Source: Gemmatimonadota bacterium (GTDB lineage: Bacteria > Gemmatimonadota > Gemmatimonadetes > Gemmatimonadales > GWC2-71-9). Taken from it: a stretch of DNA of 15,138 nt. Shown piece by piece: positions 1-7,351 of the stretch. The notes beneath the pieces were generated by a model. The model saw nothing but the letters and a program-made list of their open reading frames with translations. It was not told the DNA's origin and did no database searches. The DNA lies in NCBI GenBank assembly GCA_016880225.1, contig JAEHDT010000143.1, positions 1-15,138 of the forward strand, in the 5' to 3' direction. A program made the translations under genes and the position numbers. How positions within the stretch are numbered: position 1 is the first letter of the stretch; each line of letters opens with the position of its first letter.

Positions 1-2
1 GC

Positions 3-494
3 ACGATGCAGGAGCAGCGGCGCCAGCGTCTCGAGTGGGTCCGCGGCGCCAAGGAGGCATCAACGCTGATGGCGGAGCTGGACCTCGCGCGCTCCGTGCT
101 GGCGAAGGAGGAGGCCGAGTTCATGCGCTCCGGCGATGCCGTGGCCGAGGCGGAGCGCCGGGCGGCCGAGGCCGAAAAGGCCCTCGCACAGGTGCGGGCG
201 GAGCAGGCATCGCAGCGCGAGGGGCTCGCCGGAAGACGGGACCAGATCGCGGCCGGGCGCGAGGGCGCCGTGGCGGAGCGGGAGCGTGCGGCGGCGCGGG
301 TGGGAGCGGCCCTGCTGACACGCTACGAGCGCATCCGCCGCGGCAAGGCCCCCCTCGCCGTCTACCCGCTGCACGGCGACGCCTGTGGACGCTGCTTCAC
401 GGCCGTGCCCACGCAGCGCCGGGCCCTCATCCTGCGGGGCGCGTCGATCGAAGCGTGCGAGGCGTGCGGCGTGCTGCTCTACGCCAGGGAATGA
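3..494 (+). CDS. C4-type zinc-ribbon, coiled-coil protein (5' end missing)
   Basis: The reading frame is open to the left edge, so the true start lies outside the window; the first visible ATG is at 6. What is seen is a long Glu/Ala/Arg-rich segment predicted to be a coiled coil (about residues 20-100 counted from that ATG). A C-terminal zinc ribbon follows, with CxxC pairs at 127/130 and 151/154 (CGRC and CEAC). This layout matches the zf-RING_7/CT398-like family, whose members are usually about 240 residues, so roughly a third is missing. The family is thought to bind nucleic acid or act as an adaptor, but its role is not well established. The stop overlaps the recJ start (ATGA), implying translational coupling. 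The family assignment is fairly secure; the function is not. Confidence 0.75.
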   Translation, partial: TMQEQRRQRLEWVRGAKEASTLMAELDLARSVLAKEEAEFMRSGDAVAEAERRAAEAEKALAQVRAEQASQREGLAGRRDQIAAGREGAVAERERAAARVGAALLTRYERIRRGKAPLAVYPLHGDACGRCFTAVPTQRRALILRGASIEACEACGVLLYARE

Positions 495-2197
495 TACCCG
501 CCCGCTGGGCGGTCGCCGCGCCGCCCGATCCCGAGCTGACTGCGGCGCTCGTCAGCGATCTCCACATTCCCGAGCCGCTCGCCGCCATCCTGGTGCAGCG
601 GGGCCTCGCCGCGCCGGAGCGCGCCAAGGCCTTCCTCCGCCCCGATCTGGAGCGGCTATCGGACCCGCTCGCCTGGGCGGACATGGCGCGGGCCGTGGCG
701 CTCGTGAGCGCCGCGGTGCGCGCGGGCTCCCCGATCCTGGTGCATGGGGACTACGACGTCGACGGCCAGTGCGCCGCAGCGCTGCTCACGCGGGTGCTGT
801 CGAGCGTCGGCGGGAAAGCGCACGCGTTCGTGCCTCATCGCCTGCGGGACGGCTACGATTTCGGGGACGCCGGGCTGCGTGAGGCCCAGCGGCTGGGTGC
901 GGGGCTCATCATCACCTGCGACTGCGGTATCACCGCCGTCGCAGCGGTGCGCGCTGCGCGCGCCGCCGGCATCGACGTCATCGTCACCGACCACCACCTT
1001 CCCGGAGACGAGCTGCCCCCGGCGTCGGCGGTGCTCGACCCCCGGCGTGCCGACTGTCCCTCCGCCGACAAGGATCTGTGCGGCACCGGCGTCGCCTTCA
1101 AGCTCGCGCAGGCCCTCGTTCCCGCGCTCGGCTTGTCGCCGCATCTGCCGCTCCACTTCCTCGATTTCGTGGCGCTCGCCACCGTGGCCGACGTGGTCCC
1201 GCTCACGGGCGAGAACCGCATCCTGGTGCGCCACGGGCTCAAGATGCTCGCCGAGTCGCGCTGGAGCGGCGTTCGCGCGCTGGTGGAGGCGGCGGGGCTG
1301 GCCGGCCGGCCCATCAAGGCGGGGCACGTGGGATTCATCCTGGCGCCGCGTCTGAACGCGGCGGGGCGGATCGGAGACGCCAAGGAAGGACTGCGACTGC
1401 TCCTCTCCGACGATCCCGGGGAGGCCGCGGCCATCGCCCGCGAGCTCGAGACCCTGAACGCCCGGCGCCAGGCGCTCGACCAGCGCATCCTCGACGAGGC
1501 CGTGGAGCTCGCCGAGCGCGTGCTCCGGCCCGCCGACCGGGCGCTGGTGCTCGCCGCCGAGACGTGGCACCCCGGCGTCATCGGGATCGTGGCCTCGCGT
1601 CTCGTGGAGCGCTACGGGCGGCCGACGTTCCTCATCGGTTGGGACGAAGCGGGTGAGACGGGGCGGGGCTCGGGGCGGAGCGTCGCTGGGTTCGACCTGC
1701 ACGCTGCCCTGCACCGCGTGGGCCATCACCTCGAGAAGTACGGGGGCCACACCATGGCGGCGGGCCTGACCATCAGGCGCGATCGCTACGACGCGTTCCG
1801 TGTTGCGTTCCTCGACGTCGCGCGCGAGCTTCTGGGCCCGGACGATCTCGTGCCCGCACAGCGCGTGGACCTGGAGCTGCCTTTGGGGCTGGTGAGCGAC
1901 GAGCTGGAGAAGCTGATCCGTCACCTGGAGCCGTGCGGCCCGGGCAACCCTGCGCCGGTGTTCGGGGTGCGGCACGCGCGCGCCGTCGGTGCCCGCCGCG
2001 TGGGCACGAACCACCTGCGCTTCACGCTGGACGACGAATCCGGTGTGCTCCCTGCGATCGCGTTCCAGTGGGCCGACGTCATTCCCGATCACTGGCTCGC
2101 CGAGCGCCTCGACGTCGCGTTCCGCCTGGAGCGCGACGAATGGCAGGGACGCACGACGTTACAAGCTCGGGTGGCCGCCATCGCGCCGAGCCAATGA
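491..2197 (+). CDS. recJ: Single-stranded-DNA-specific 5'-3' exonuclease RecJ
   Basis: RecJ degrades single-stranded DNA 5' to 3' in the RecF pathway, mismatch repair and base-excision repair. The product is 568 residues, close to the 577 of E. coli RecJ. Visible motifs are GDYDVDG (86-92), the DHH motif in VTDHH (165-169), the metal-site aspartate in TVADVVPL (231-238), and NAAGR (289-293). The DHHA1 part has HPGVIGIVASR (360-370), GSGRS (393-397) and GGHTMAAG (418-425). CGPGNP (482-487) opens the C-terminal OB-like domain. ATG 491 is chosen because it overlaps the upstream stop as ATGA and gives the family length; the frame stays open further upstream, but that part reads as Arg/Gly-rich shadow sequence. 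Nothing is missing from the catalytic set. Confidence 0.97.
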   Translation: MIPARWAVAAPPDPELTAALVSDLHIPEPLAAILVQRGLAAPERAKAFLRPDLERLSDPLAWADMARAVALVSAAVRAGSPILVHGDYDVDGQCAAALLTRVLSSVGGKAHAFVPHRLRDGYDFGDAGLREAQRLGAGLIITCDCGITAVAAVRAARAAGIDVIVTDHHLPGDELPPASAVLDPRRADCPSADKDLCGTGVAFKLAQALVPALGLSPHLPLHFLDFVALATVADVVPLTGENRILVRHGLKMLAESRWSGVRALVEAAGLAGRPIKAGHVGFILAPRLNAAGRIGDAKEGLRLLLSDDPGEAAAIARELETLNARRQALDQRILDEAVELAERVLRPADRALVLAAETWHPGVIGIVASRLVERYGRPTFLIGWDEAGETGRGSGRSVAGFDLHAALHRVGHHLEKYGGHTMAAGLTIRRDRYDAFRVAFLDVARELLGPDDLVPAQRVDLELPLGLVSDELEKLIRHLEPCGPGNPAPVFGVRHARAVGARRVGTNHLRFTLDDESGVLPAIAFQWADVIPDHWLAERLDVAFRLERDEWQGRTTLQARVAAIAPSQ

Positions 2198-2201
2198 GCG
2201 G

Positions 2202-2269
2202 GGAGCGCGGGCGACGGAACGCGGAACGGCTGCCCGCTGCTCCGTGCCGCGTCGCCCGTTCCGCGCTCC
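2202..2269 (+). repeat. Large imperfect hairpin between recJ and rsmD, repeat-like
   Basis: GGAGCGCGG (2202-2210) pairs with CCGCGCTCC (2261-2269). The adjoining GCGACG (2211-2216) pairs with CGTCGC (2250-2255), leaving a 5-nt bulge on the 3' side. An inner CGGAACGG (2222-2229) nearly matches CCGTGCCG (2242-2249), with one mismatch. The 7-mer CGGAACG occurs twice in tandem (2215-2228). There is no T-tract, so it is not a standard intrinsic terminator. It may be a REP-like element or an mRNA-stability structure. Confidence 0.6.
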
Positions 2270-2289
2270 GCGCTGGGAAGGGGGATGGG

Positions 2290-2814
2290 TTGGGTTTCGT
2301 TCGCATCATCGCCGGCGATTTCGGGGGGCGCCGTCTCAAGACGCCGGCCACCGACAAGGTGCGGCCGACCGCCGATCGCGTGCGCGAGGCGTGGTTCTCC
2401 ATCCTGCAGCGCCCGCTGCGGGGGGCGCGCGTGCTCGACCTGTACGCCGGCTGCGGCGCACTGGGGTTGGAGGCGCTGTCGCGCGGCGCCGTGACCGCCG
2501 ACTTCGTGGAGATCCACCGGCTCGCGCTCGCGGCGCTCAAGGCCAACGTCGCGGCGCTGAAGGTGCAGGACCGGACGGTCATCCATCGCATGGACGCCTT
2601 GGCGTTCGCCGAGCGGCTGCACCCAGGACAGTACGATGTGGCGTTCGCCGACCCGCCGTACGCGAGCGGCCAGGCGGCGCGGCTCGTCGCCGTGTTTCGG
2701 GTCACCCCGTTCGCCCGCATCGTTTCGATCGAGCACGCGGCGGACCAGCCGATCCCGGGCGACGACACGCGGCGTTACGGGGACAGCGCCATAACCTTCA
2801 TCTACGCTCCATGA
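2290..2814 (+). CDS. rsmD: 16S rRNA (guanine(966)-N2)-methyltransferase RsmD
   Basis: RsmD methylates G966 of 16S rRNA in the 30S subunit, using SAM. The product is 174 residues from the chosen TTG start. It begins with the family signature VRIIAGDFGGRRLKTP and continues with RPTADRVREAWFSIL (26-39). The SAM-binding motif I is VLDLYAGCGALGLEALSRG (48-66), and the catalytic motif is DPPY (121-124). TTG 2290 is preferred because a purine-rich Shine-Dalgarno stretch (2276-2284) sits just before it and the protein then starts where the family does. The alternative ATG at 2194 overlaps the recJ stop but adds 32 Arg/Ala-rich residues encoded by the hairpin. The stop overlaps the coaD start (ATGA). 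The protein is at the short end for the family, which is about 180-200 residues. Confidence 0.92.
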   Translation: MGFVRIIAGDFGGRRLKTPATDKVRPTADRVREAWFSILQRPLRGARVLDLYAGCGALGLEALSRGAVTADFVEIHRLALAALKANVAALKVQDRTVIHRMDALAFAERLHPGQYDVAFADPPYASGQAARLVAVFRVTPFARIVSIEHAADQPIPGDDTRRYGDSAITFIYAP

Positions 2815-3305
2815 CCGCTCCGCGGCCGCCCCGCATCGCCGTGTATCCCGGGTCGTTCGACCCGATCACGCGCGGGCACGAAGATCTGATCCGGCGCGCC
2901 CGGACCTTCGCGGACCGGGTGATCGTCGCGGTGGCGGTGAACCCGGCGAAGCAGCCCCTGTTCACCCTCGAGGAGCGGGTCGCGCTGATCCGCGGCGCCG
3001 TGGACGACCCGGCGGTCGACGTCCGCTCGTTCGACGGTCTGCTCGCGGCATTCGCCCGGGCCACGGGCGCCACGATCATCGTGCGCGGCCTGCGGGCCGT
3101 GAGCGACTTCGAATACGAGTTCCAGATGGCGCTCATGAACCGCAACCTGGCCCCCGGCGTCGAGACGGTCTTCCTCGTTCCCGCGTTCGACTTGACGTAC
3201 TTGAGCTCGAGCCTCGTGCGCGAAGTCGCGCGCTTCGGCGGCGACGTAGCGTCGCTCGTCCACCCCGCGGTGCAGCAGGCGCTCAGGCAGAAGTTCGGCA
3301 AGTGA
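2811..3305 (+). CDS. coaD: Phosphopantetheine adenylyltransferase CoaD
   Basis: CoaD transfers AMP from ATP to 4'-phosphopantetheine, the penultimate step of coenzyme A synthesis in the cytoplasm. The 164-residue product has the usual length (about 160). The N-terminal nucleotidyltransferase signature is YPGSFDPITRGHEDLI, whose TxGH box binds the ATP phosphates. IVRGLRAVSDFEYEFQMALMN and the C-terminal YLSSSLVRE motif are also present. The rsmD-coaD order is a common bacterial pairing. The start overlaps the rsmD stop (ATGA) and has no clear Shine-Dalgarno sequence, so translation is probably coupled. The next gene, a phosphate acetyltransferase, also handles CoA thioesters, which makes a loose functional link. 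Confidence 0.97.
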   Translation: MTAPRPPRIAVYPGSFDPITRGHEDLIRRARTFADRVIVAVAVNPAKQPLFTLEERVALIRGAVDDPAVDVRSFDGLLAAFARATGATIIVRGLRAVSDFEYEFQMALMNRNLAPGVETVFLVPAFDLTYLSSSLVREVARFGGDVASLVHPAVQQALRQKFGK

Positions 3306-4234
3306 CGTTCCGCGCGTCGGTGTACGAGCGGGCGCGGCGCGCGCGCCGCCGCATCGTGCTCCCCGAAGGCGGCGACGAGCGTGTCCGGGCCGCCGCGACG
3401 AAGCTCGAGGCCCTGGGGCTCGGGGCGGTTGAGCTCCTCGAGGGGACCGCGCCCCGCGCCCTGCTCCCTGAGATGATCCGCCTGCTCCGCACCCGCCACC
3501 CGGCTCGTTTCCCGGACGACGCTGCCGCCGCCGCGGCGCTCGAGCATCCGCTCACGCTGGGGGCCGCGCTCGTGGGGCTGGGCCGCGCGGACGTGATGGT
3601 CGGGGGCGCCACGTTTCCGAGTGGCGACACGATCCGCGCCGCCCTCTGGGCCGTGGGCACCGCGCCGGGCATCACGACCGTGAGCGGGGCGTTCTACATG
3701 GTCCGCGATGCCGCGGTCCTCACGTTCACCGATTGCGCCGTCGTGCCCGAGCCGACGCCGGAGCAGCTCGCCGACGCCGGCGTAGCGGCGGCGCGCGACC
3801 GTCGCCGCATCGTCGGGGACGAGCCGGTGGTCGCGTTCCTGTCGTACAGCACCAAGGGCAGCGCCGCGGGGCCGCGGGTGGAGCGGGTGCGCCAGGCGAT
3901 CGATCTCCTCGCCCGCCGGCGACCCGACTTCCGGTTCGACGGCGAGCTGCAGACCGACGCGGCGCTCGCGACCGACGTCGCCGCCCGCAAGGCCCCCGGC
4001 TCGCCCGTGGCGGGCCGCGCCAACGTGCTCGTATTTCCCGACCTTGACAGCGGAAACATCGGATACAAACTGGTGCAACGCCTGGGCGGCTGGGAGGCGA
4101 TCGGGCCGATCCTCCAGGGACTGGCGCGGCCCGTGGCCGACCTGTCGCGGGGGGCCACGGCCGATGATATTGTGGACACGGCGGCGGTCGCCGTGCTGCA
4201 GGCAGGCCCGCACGCGGAGGGGGAGGCCGAATGA
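3302..4234 (+). CDS. pta: Phosphate acetyltransferase (PTA/PTB family)
   Basis: Pta interconverts acetyl-CoA and phosphate with acetyl-phosphate and CoA. It feeds acetate metabolism together with acetate kinase, which is not in the window. The 310-residue product starts with IVLPEGGDERV (18-28). It carries STKGSA (183-188), FDGELQTDAAL (212-222) and FPDLDSGNIGYKLVQRLGG (245-263), all typical of the acyltransferase domain. There is no N-terminal DRTGG or cobyrinic-acid-synthase-like region, so it is the short bacterial form. The start is GTG, overlapping the coaD stop (GTGA); the stop overlaps the next ATG. A phosphate butyryltransferase is possible by family, but the FPDLDSGNIGYK region fits acetyl-specific enzymes better. 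Confidence 0.88.
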   Translation: MTFRASVYERARRARRRIVLPEGGDERVRAAATKLEALGLGAVELLEGTAPRALLPEMIRLLRTRHPARFPDDAAAAAALEHPLTLGAALVGLGRADVMVGGATFPSGDTIRAALWAVGTAPGITTVSGAFYMVRDAAVLTFTDCAVVPEPTPEQLADAGVAAARDRRRIVGDEPVVAFLSYSTKGSAAGPRVERVRQAIDLLARRRPDFRFDGELQTDAALATDVAARKAPGSPVAGRANVLVFPDLDSGNIGYKLVQRLGGWEAIGPILQGLARPVADLSRGATADDIVDTAAVAVLQAGPHAEGEAE

Positions 4235-4566
4235 GCTTCAGCCTGAAGAAGGACAAGCACGGGGTGATCGTGGTGGGGGTCGACGGGCAGTTGATCGTCG
4301 GCAACCGGCAGGAGCTCAAGCAGAAGGTGTTGGACGCCCTCGAGGGGGGCGGCCGCAAGTTCGTCATCGACTTCACGAAGACCGGCTATATCGACTCCTC
4401 CGGGCTCGGCGTGCTGGTCTCCCTGTCGAAGAAGATCCGCGAGCAGGGCGGGGACCTGCGGCTGTGCGGCCTGAACGAGGATCTGCAAACGCTGTTCGAG
4501 CTCACCAAGCTCGACACGCTCTTCGCCATCGCGCGGACCTCTGAGGAGGCGCTCGCCGCCTTCTAG
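4231..4566 (+). CDS. STAS-domain anti-anti-sigma factor (RsbV/SpoIIAA-like)
   Basis: This is a 111-residue single STAS domain. The conserved phosphorylation loop reads YIDSSGLGVLVSL (53-65), with Ser56/Ser57 as the candidate phospho-acceptors. In the family, the unphosphorylated form binds an RsbW-type kinase and frees its target sigma factor; kinase phosphorylation inactivates it and a PP2C phosphatase reverses this. The next two genes encode exactly that kinase and phosphatase, which strongly supports the role. A good Shine-Dalgarno stretch (GGAGGGGGAGG) precedes the ATG, which also overlaps the pta stop. The controlled sigma factor, or other output, is not in the window. Confidence 0.92.
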   Translation: MSFSLKKDKHGVIVVGVDGQLIVGNRQELKQKVLDALEGGGRKFVIDFTKTGYIDSSGLGVLVSLSKKIREQGGDLRLCGLNEDLQTLFELTKLDTLFAIARTSEEALAAF

Positions 4567-4568
4567 CC

Positions 4569-5027
4569 GTGACCATGCCGCTGCGCCTCGACGTACGCCG
4601 GCGGGCGACGGGTGGCGGGTTCGTGACCGAGCTCTCGCTCGACGTGCCGAGCGATCTCGAGTACGTCGGCCCGGCGGTGGAGCTGATCGCGGAGGAGCTC
4701 CCGGGCGGGCCGCTCTCGGCCCGTCGCATCCGCTTCAATCTCCGCACCGCCCTCGCCGAAGCCCTCGCCAACGCCATCGCCTACGGCAACCGTCACGACC
4801 CCGCCCGTCTCGTGCAGGTGCGCGTCGAGGTGACCCACGAGGCGGTCCACCTCCACGTGACCGACGAGGGCGACGGCTTCAACCCCGCCGACGTGCCCGA
4901 CCCCACGCGCCCCGAGCTGCTGGAGCGGGAGGACGGGCGCGGCTTGTTCGTGCTGCGCGGCCTCGTGGATCAGGTGGCGTTCAACGAGAAAGGCAATTCG
5001 GTGTGCCTGACGCTCCGGGCGGGCTGA
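4569..5027 (+). CDS. RsbW-like anti-sigma factor / serine kinase (HATPase_c_2)
   Basis: The 152-residue protein has the GHKL ATP-binding fold of RsbW/SpoIIAB anti-sigma kinases. The N-box is EALANAIAYGN (64-74), the G1 box is DEGDGF (99-104), and the G2-like box is GRGLFVLRGLVD (123-134). By family it would phosphorylate the STAS protein encoded 2 nt upstream and hold a sigma factor when the STAS protein is phosphorylated. The start is GTG 4569; an in-frame ATG at 4575 would shorten it by only two residues. Its last 25 nt overlap the phosphatase gene, suggesting tight co-expression. The binding partner cannot be told from sequence, and non-sigma targets are known for this family. Confidence 0.9.
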   Translation: MTMPLRLDVRRRATGGGFVTELSLDVPSDLEYVGPAVELIAEELPGGPLSARRIRFNLRTALAEALANAIAYGNRHDPARLVQVRVEVTHEAVHLHVTDEGDGFNPADVPDPTRPELLEREDGRGLFVLRGLVDQVAFNEKGNSVCLTLRAG

Positions 5028-6535
5028 CCCGCATCGAGCGGCTGCTGCCGGCGCTCGCGCGCCTGACCGGGGCGCGCCTGCGCCTGCGCCGCACGGGGGA
5101 CGCGGCGACGGCGGACGGATCGGCGCGGCTCGAACCGATTCCCGAAGCCGAGGGGGCGTGGCTCGAGATCGGGGCGGATGGGATGGGCCCGGGGCTGGCG
5201 CAGGACTTGGCCGGGATCGTGGGATCCGTCCTCTCGGCCGAGCGCGACGCCGCGCAGGTGGCTGCCGAGCTGTCCGAGCGCTACGAGGAGATCGACTTGA
5301 TCTATACGATCAGTGAGATCCTCGGCCACACCATCCGGCTCGACGAGGCCGCGGACCGCATCCTCCAGGAAGTGTCGGCGGTGGTCGGGGCGCGGCGCGC
5401 CACGCTGCTCGTCCACGACCCGGAGCAGCAGGTGCTGCGCATCGTGGCCGCCCGCGGCATGAGCCCGCAGGAGGTGGAGCCGATCGAGGTGGACGATCCC
5501 TGCTCCGTCGCGGCGCGCGTGTTCCGCGAGATGCGGATCGTGAGCTACGATCCCACCGATCCGAAGGCGGTGAACCCCGGCTGCCCCGAGGGACGCAATT
5601 ACCGCGGCAAGGCGTTCCTCTCCGTACCGGTGCTGTACGCCGCGCCGGGCCAACGGGGCAAGCCGATCGGCGTGATCAACCTCACGGACCGCGGCGGCGG
5701 CGACGCGTTCACCGCGGGCGACCGCAAACTGGTGGCGGCCATCGCGAACCAGATCGGCGCGGCGGTCGAGAACGCCCGGCTCGTGGCGCGCGACCTGGGC
5801 CAGCAACGCGTGCACCGCGAGCTCGAGCTGGCGCGCGACCTCCAGCACAAGCTGTTGCCGTCGCCGCTCGTGCTCGCGGCGCGCGCCGACGTCGCGGCGC
5901 GCTGCCGTCAGGCGGAGTCGGTGGGGGGAGACTTCTATAACCTGCTCAACCTGCGCGGCGACCGCATCGGCGTGATGATCGGCGACGTGACGAGCCACGG
6001 GTTCGGCGCGGCGCTGATCATGGCGCTGGTCATGGCCGCCTCTGGCATTCACGCCGAGTCGGCCGAGACGCCGGCGGAGGTGCTGCGCCGCATCGAGGAA
6101 TCGCTCAAGGACGAGCTCGCGAGCACGGAGATGTTCCTCACCGTGTTCTACGCCGTGGTCGATCCCAAGGGGGGGCGCATCACCTTCGCCAACGCCGGCC
6201 ACCCGCACGCGTTCCTCGTGTCCATGCGGACGGGGAAGGCCGTGCGGCTCGAAGCCACGCGCCCGCCCCTCGGCCTCGCGACCGCGGCGGGCGAAGACTC
6301 CGTGCTCACGTGGGCGCGGCGCGAGGCGGTCATCTGTCTGTTTACCGACGGCGTGGCCGAGGCGCTGGGAGCGCGCGGCGACCGCTTTGGGGAAGAGCGT
6401 GTCCTCGGCCATGTGACGCGGCTCAAGGATCGGCCGGCGCGCGAAATCCTCGAGTCGGTGCACGCCGACCTGGCCGGCTTCACGGGCGGCGCGCCCCCCA
6501 CCGACGACCGCACCGTGGTCATTCTGAAGGTGTGA
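5003..6535 (+). CDS. GAF-domain PP2C (SpoIIE/RsbU-type) serine phosphatase
   Basis: The 510-residue protein begins with about 90 residues of unclear fold. A GAF sensor domain follows (about 95-262), then a short helical linker with ELELARDLQHKLLP (274-287), typical just before SpoIIE domains, and a PP2C/SpoIIE catalytic domain (to 510). Metal-binding aspartates are present in GGDFYN (308-313), GDVTSHG (327-333), LFTDG (446-450) and TDDRT (500-504). It should dephosphorylate the STAS protein encoded two genes upstream in response to a ligand or redox signal sensed by the GAF domain. There is no membrane segment, so it is cytoplasmic. The GTG start lies inside the kinase gene; a slightly later start is possible. 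Its stop overlaps the rsmA start (GTGA). Confidence 0.92.
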   Translation: MPDAPGGLTRIERLLPALARLTGARLRLRRTGDAATADGSARLEPIPEAEGAWLEIGADGMGPGLAQDLAGIVGSVLSAERDAAQVAAELSERYEEIDLIYTISEILGHTIRLDEAADRILQEVSAVVGARRATLLVHDPEQQVLRIVAARGMSPQEVEPIEVDDPCSVAARVFREMRIVSYDPTDPKAVNPGCPEGRNYRGKAFLSVPVLYAAPGQRGKPIGVINLTDRGGGDAFTAGDRKLVAAIANQIGAAVENARLVARDLGQQRVHRELELARDLQHKLLPSPLVLAARADVAARCRQAESVGGDFYNLLNLRGDRIGVMIGDVTSHGFGAALIMALVMAASGIHAESAETPAEVLRRIEESLKDELASTEMFLTVFYAVVDPKGGRITFANAGHPHAFLVSMRTGKAVRLEATRPPLGLATAAGEDSVLTWARREAVICLFTDGVAEALGARGDRFGEERVLGHVTRLKDRPAREILESVHADLAGFTGGAPPTDDRTVVILKV

Positions 6536-7332
6536 GGCCGGTCCGGCGGCTCGGCCAGCACTTCCTCACCGATCCGCGCATCCTGCAGCGCATCGTCGAC
6601 GCGCTCGACCCCGCGCCCGACGACGTCGTGCTCGAGATCGGCCCGGGGAAGGGGAGCCTGACCGACCAGCTGCTCGCGCGCGGGCTGAGGGTGATCGCGA
6701 TCGAGAAGGACCGGCGGCTCGCTGCCGAACTGGCGAGGCGAAACCCGGCGCGCGGACCCGCACGGTTCACCCTCGTACAGGGGGACGCGCTCGATCTGGA
6801 CTGGCACGCCCTCCTCGACGCCCATCTCGCTGTTCCGCGTTTCAGGATCGTCGGCAACATCCCCTACGCCATCACCTCGCCGCTCATCGCGAAGGCCCTC
6901 ACCCCACCGCTCCCCGAGGCCATCGTCTTTCTCGTGCAGGCCGAGGTCGCCGATCGCCTCGTCGCGGCTCCGGGGTCGCGGACCTACGGTGCGCTGTCGG
7001 TGGGAGTGCAGGCGCTGTGCGGCGTGGAGCGACTCTTCACCATTCGGGCCGGCGCCTTCACGCCACCGCCCAGGGTGCAGAGCGCGTTGGTGCGGCTGAC
7101 GCCGCTCGCCCAGCCGCTCGTCGCTCCCGACGAGATCGGGGCATTTCGGACGTTCGTGACGGCGTGCTTCGCCCGCCGCCGCAAGCAGCTGCGCAACGTG
7201 CTCATGGCGGCGACGGGTCGCTCCGCCGCTCAGGTGGCCGCCGGCCTCACGGTGCTGGGGCTCGATCGCGCGGCGCGCCCGGAGGCACTCGCTCCGGCGG
7301 AATTCGTTCGCCTCTTGCGTTGGAGCGCATGA
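6532..7332 (+). CDS. rsmA: 16S rRNA dimethyladenosine transferase RsmA (KsgA)
   Basis: RsmA dimethylates two adjacent adenosines (A1518 and A1519 in E. coli numbering) near the 3' end of 16S rRNA, a late 30S-assembly checkpoint. The 266-residue product is close to the E. coli length of 273. Motifs are LGQHFL (7-12), the SAM-binding EIGPGKGSLT (35-44), the acidic EKD (58-60) and the catalytic NIPY (109-112). ARRRKQLRN in the C-terminal domain is also typical. The start is GTG 6532, overlapping the phosphatase stop (GTGA); this begins the protein just before the conserved LGQHFL. The stop codon abuts the Rex operator, so this gene probably ends the long upstream run. Confidence 0.97.
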   Translation: MRPVRRLGQHFLTDPRILQRIVDALDPAPDDVVLEIGPGKGSLTDQLLARGLRVIAIEKDRRLAAELARRNPARGPARFTLVQGDALDLDWHALLDAHLAVPRFRIVGNIPYAITSPLIAKALTPPLPEAIVFLVQAEVADRLVAAPGSRTYGALSVGVQALCGVERLFTIRAGAFTPPPRVQSALVRLTPLAQPLVAPDEIGAFRTFVTACFARRRKQLRNVLMAATGRSAAQVAAGLTVLGLDRAARPEALAPAEFVRLLRWSA

Positions 7333-7344
7333 TTGTGAAATAAT
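7315..7344 (+). promoter_or_regulatory. Predicted rex promoter giving a leaderless transcript
   Basis: A -35-like TTGCGT (7315-7320) and a -10-like AATAAT (7339-7344, five of six matches to TATAAT) are separated by 18 nt. Transcription would begin about 7 nt downstream, at or next to the rex ATG (7352). No Shine-Dalgarno sequence lies before that ATG, which agrees with a leaderless mRNA. The -10 element lies wholly inside the Rex operator. This is inferred from spacing and similarity only. Confidence 0.5.
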
Positions 7345-7350
7345 TCACAA
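7333..7350 (+). promoter_or_regulatory. Rex operator (autoregulatory)
   Basis: TTGTGAAATAATTCACAA is a perfect inverted repeat of TTGTGAA and TTCACAA around a 4-nt spacer. It matches the known Rex-box consensus. It begins right after the rsmA stop codon and ends 1 nt before the rex ATG, overlapping the predicted -10. Rex bound here should block RNA polymerase, and a high NADH/NAD+ ratio should release it. Confidence 0.93.
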
Positions 7351-7351
7351 T

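Noticed and set aside
656..2092. Long open frame on the - strand (478 codons) opposite recJ
   Set aside because: It is a GC-rich shadow of recJ: the + strand has full family motifs, while the - strand protein is His/Arg/Gly-rich with no recognisable domain or ribosome site.
2798..4213. Long - strand frame (471 codons) opposite coaD and pta
   Set aside because: It spans two well-supported + strand genes, has no family motif and looks like an antisense shadow.
4575..4577. ATG 4575 as the start of the RsbW-like kinase
   Set aside because: It differs from GTG 4569 by two residues only; neither has a strong ribosome site, so it does not affect the annotation.
4970..6463. Long open frame on the - strand (497 codons) opposite the phosphatase gene
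   Set aside because: Same reason: the + strand encodes clear GAF and PP2C motifs, and the - strand product is low-complexity Arg/His/Val-rich sequence.
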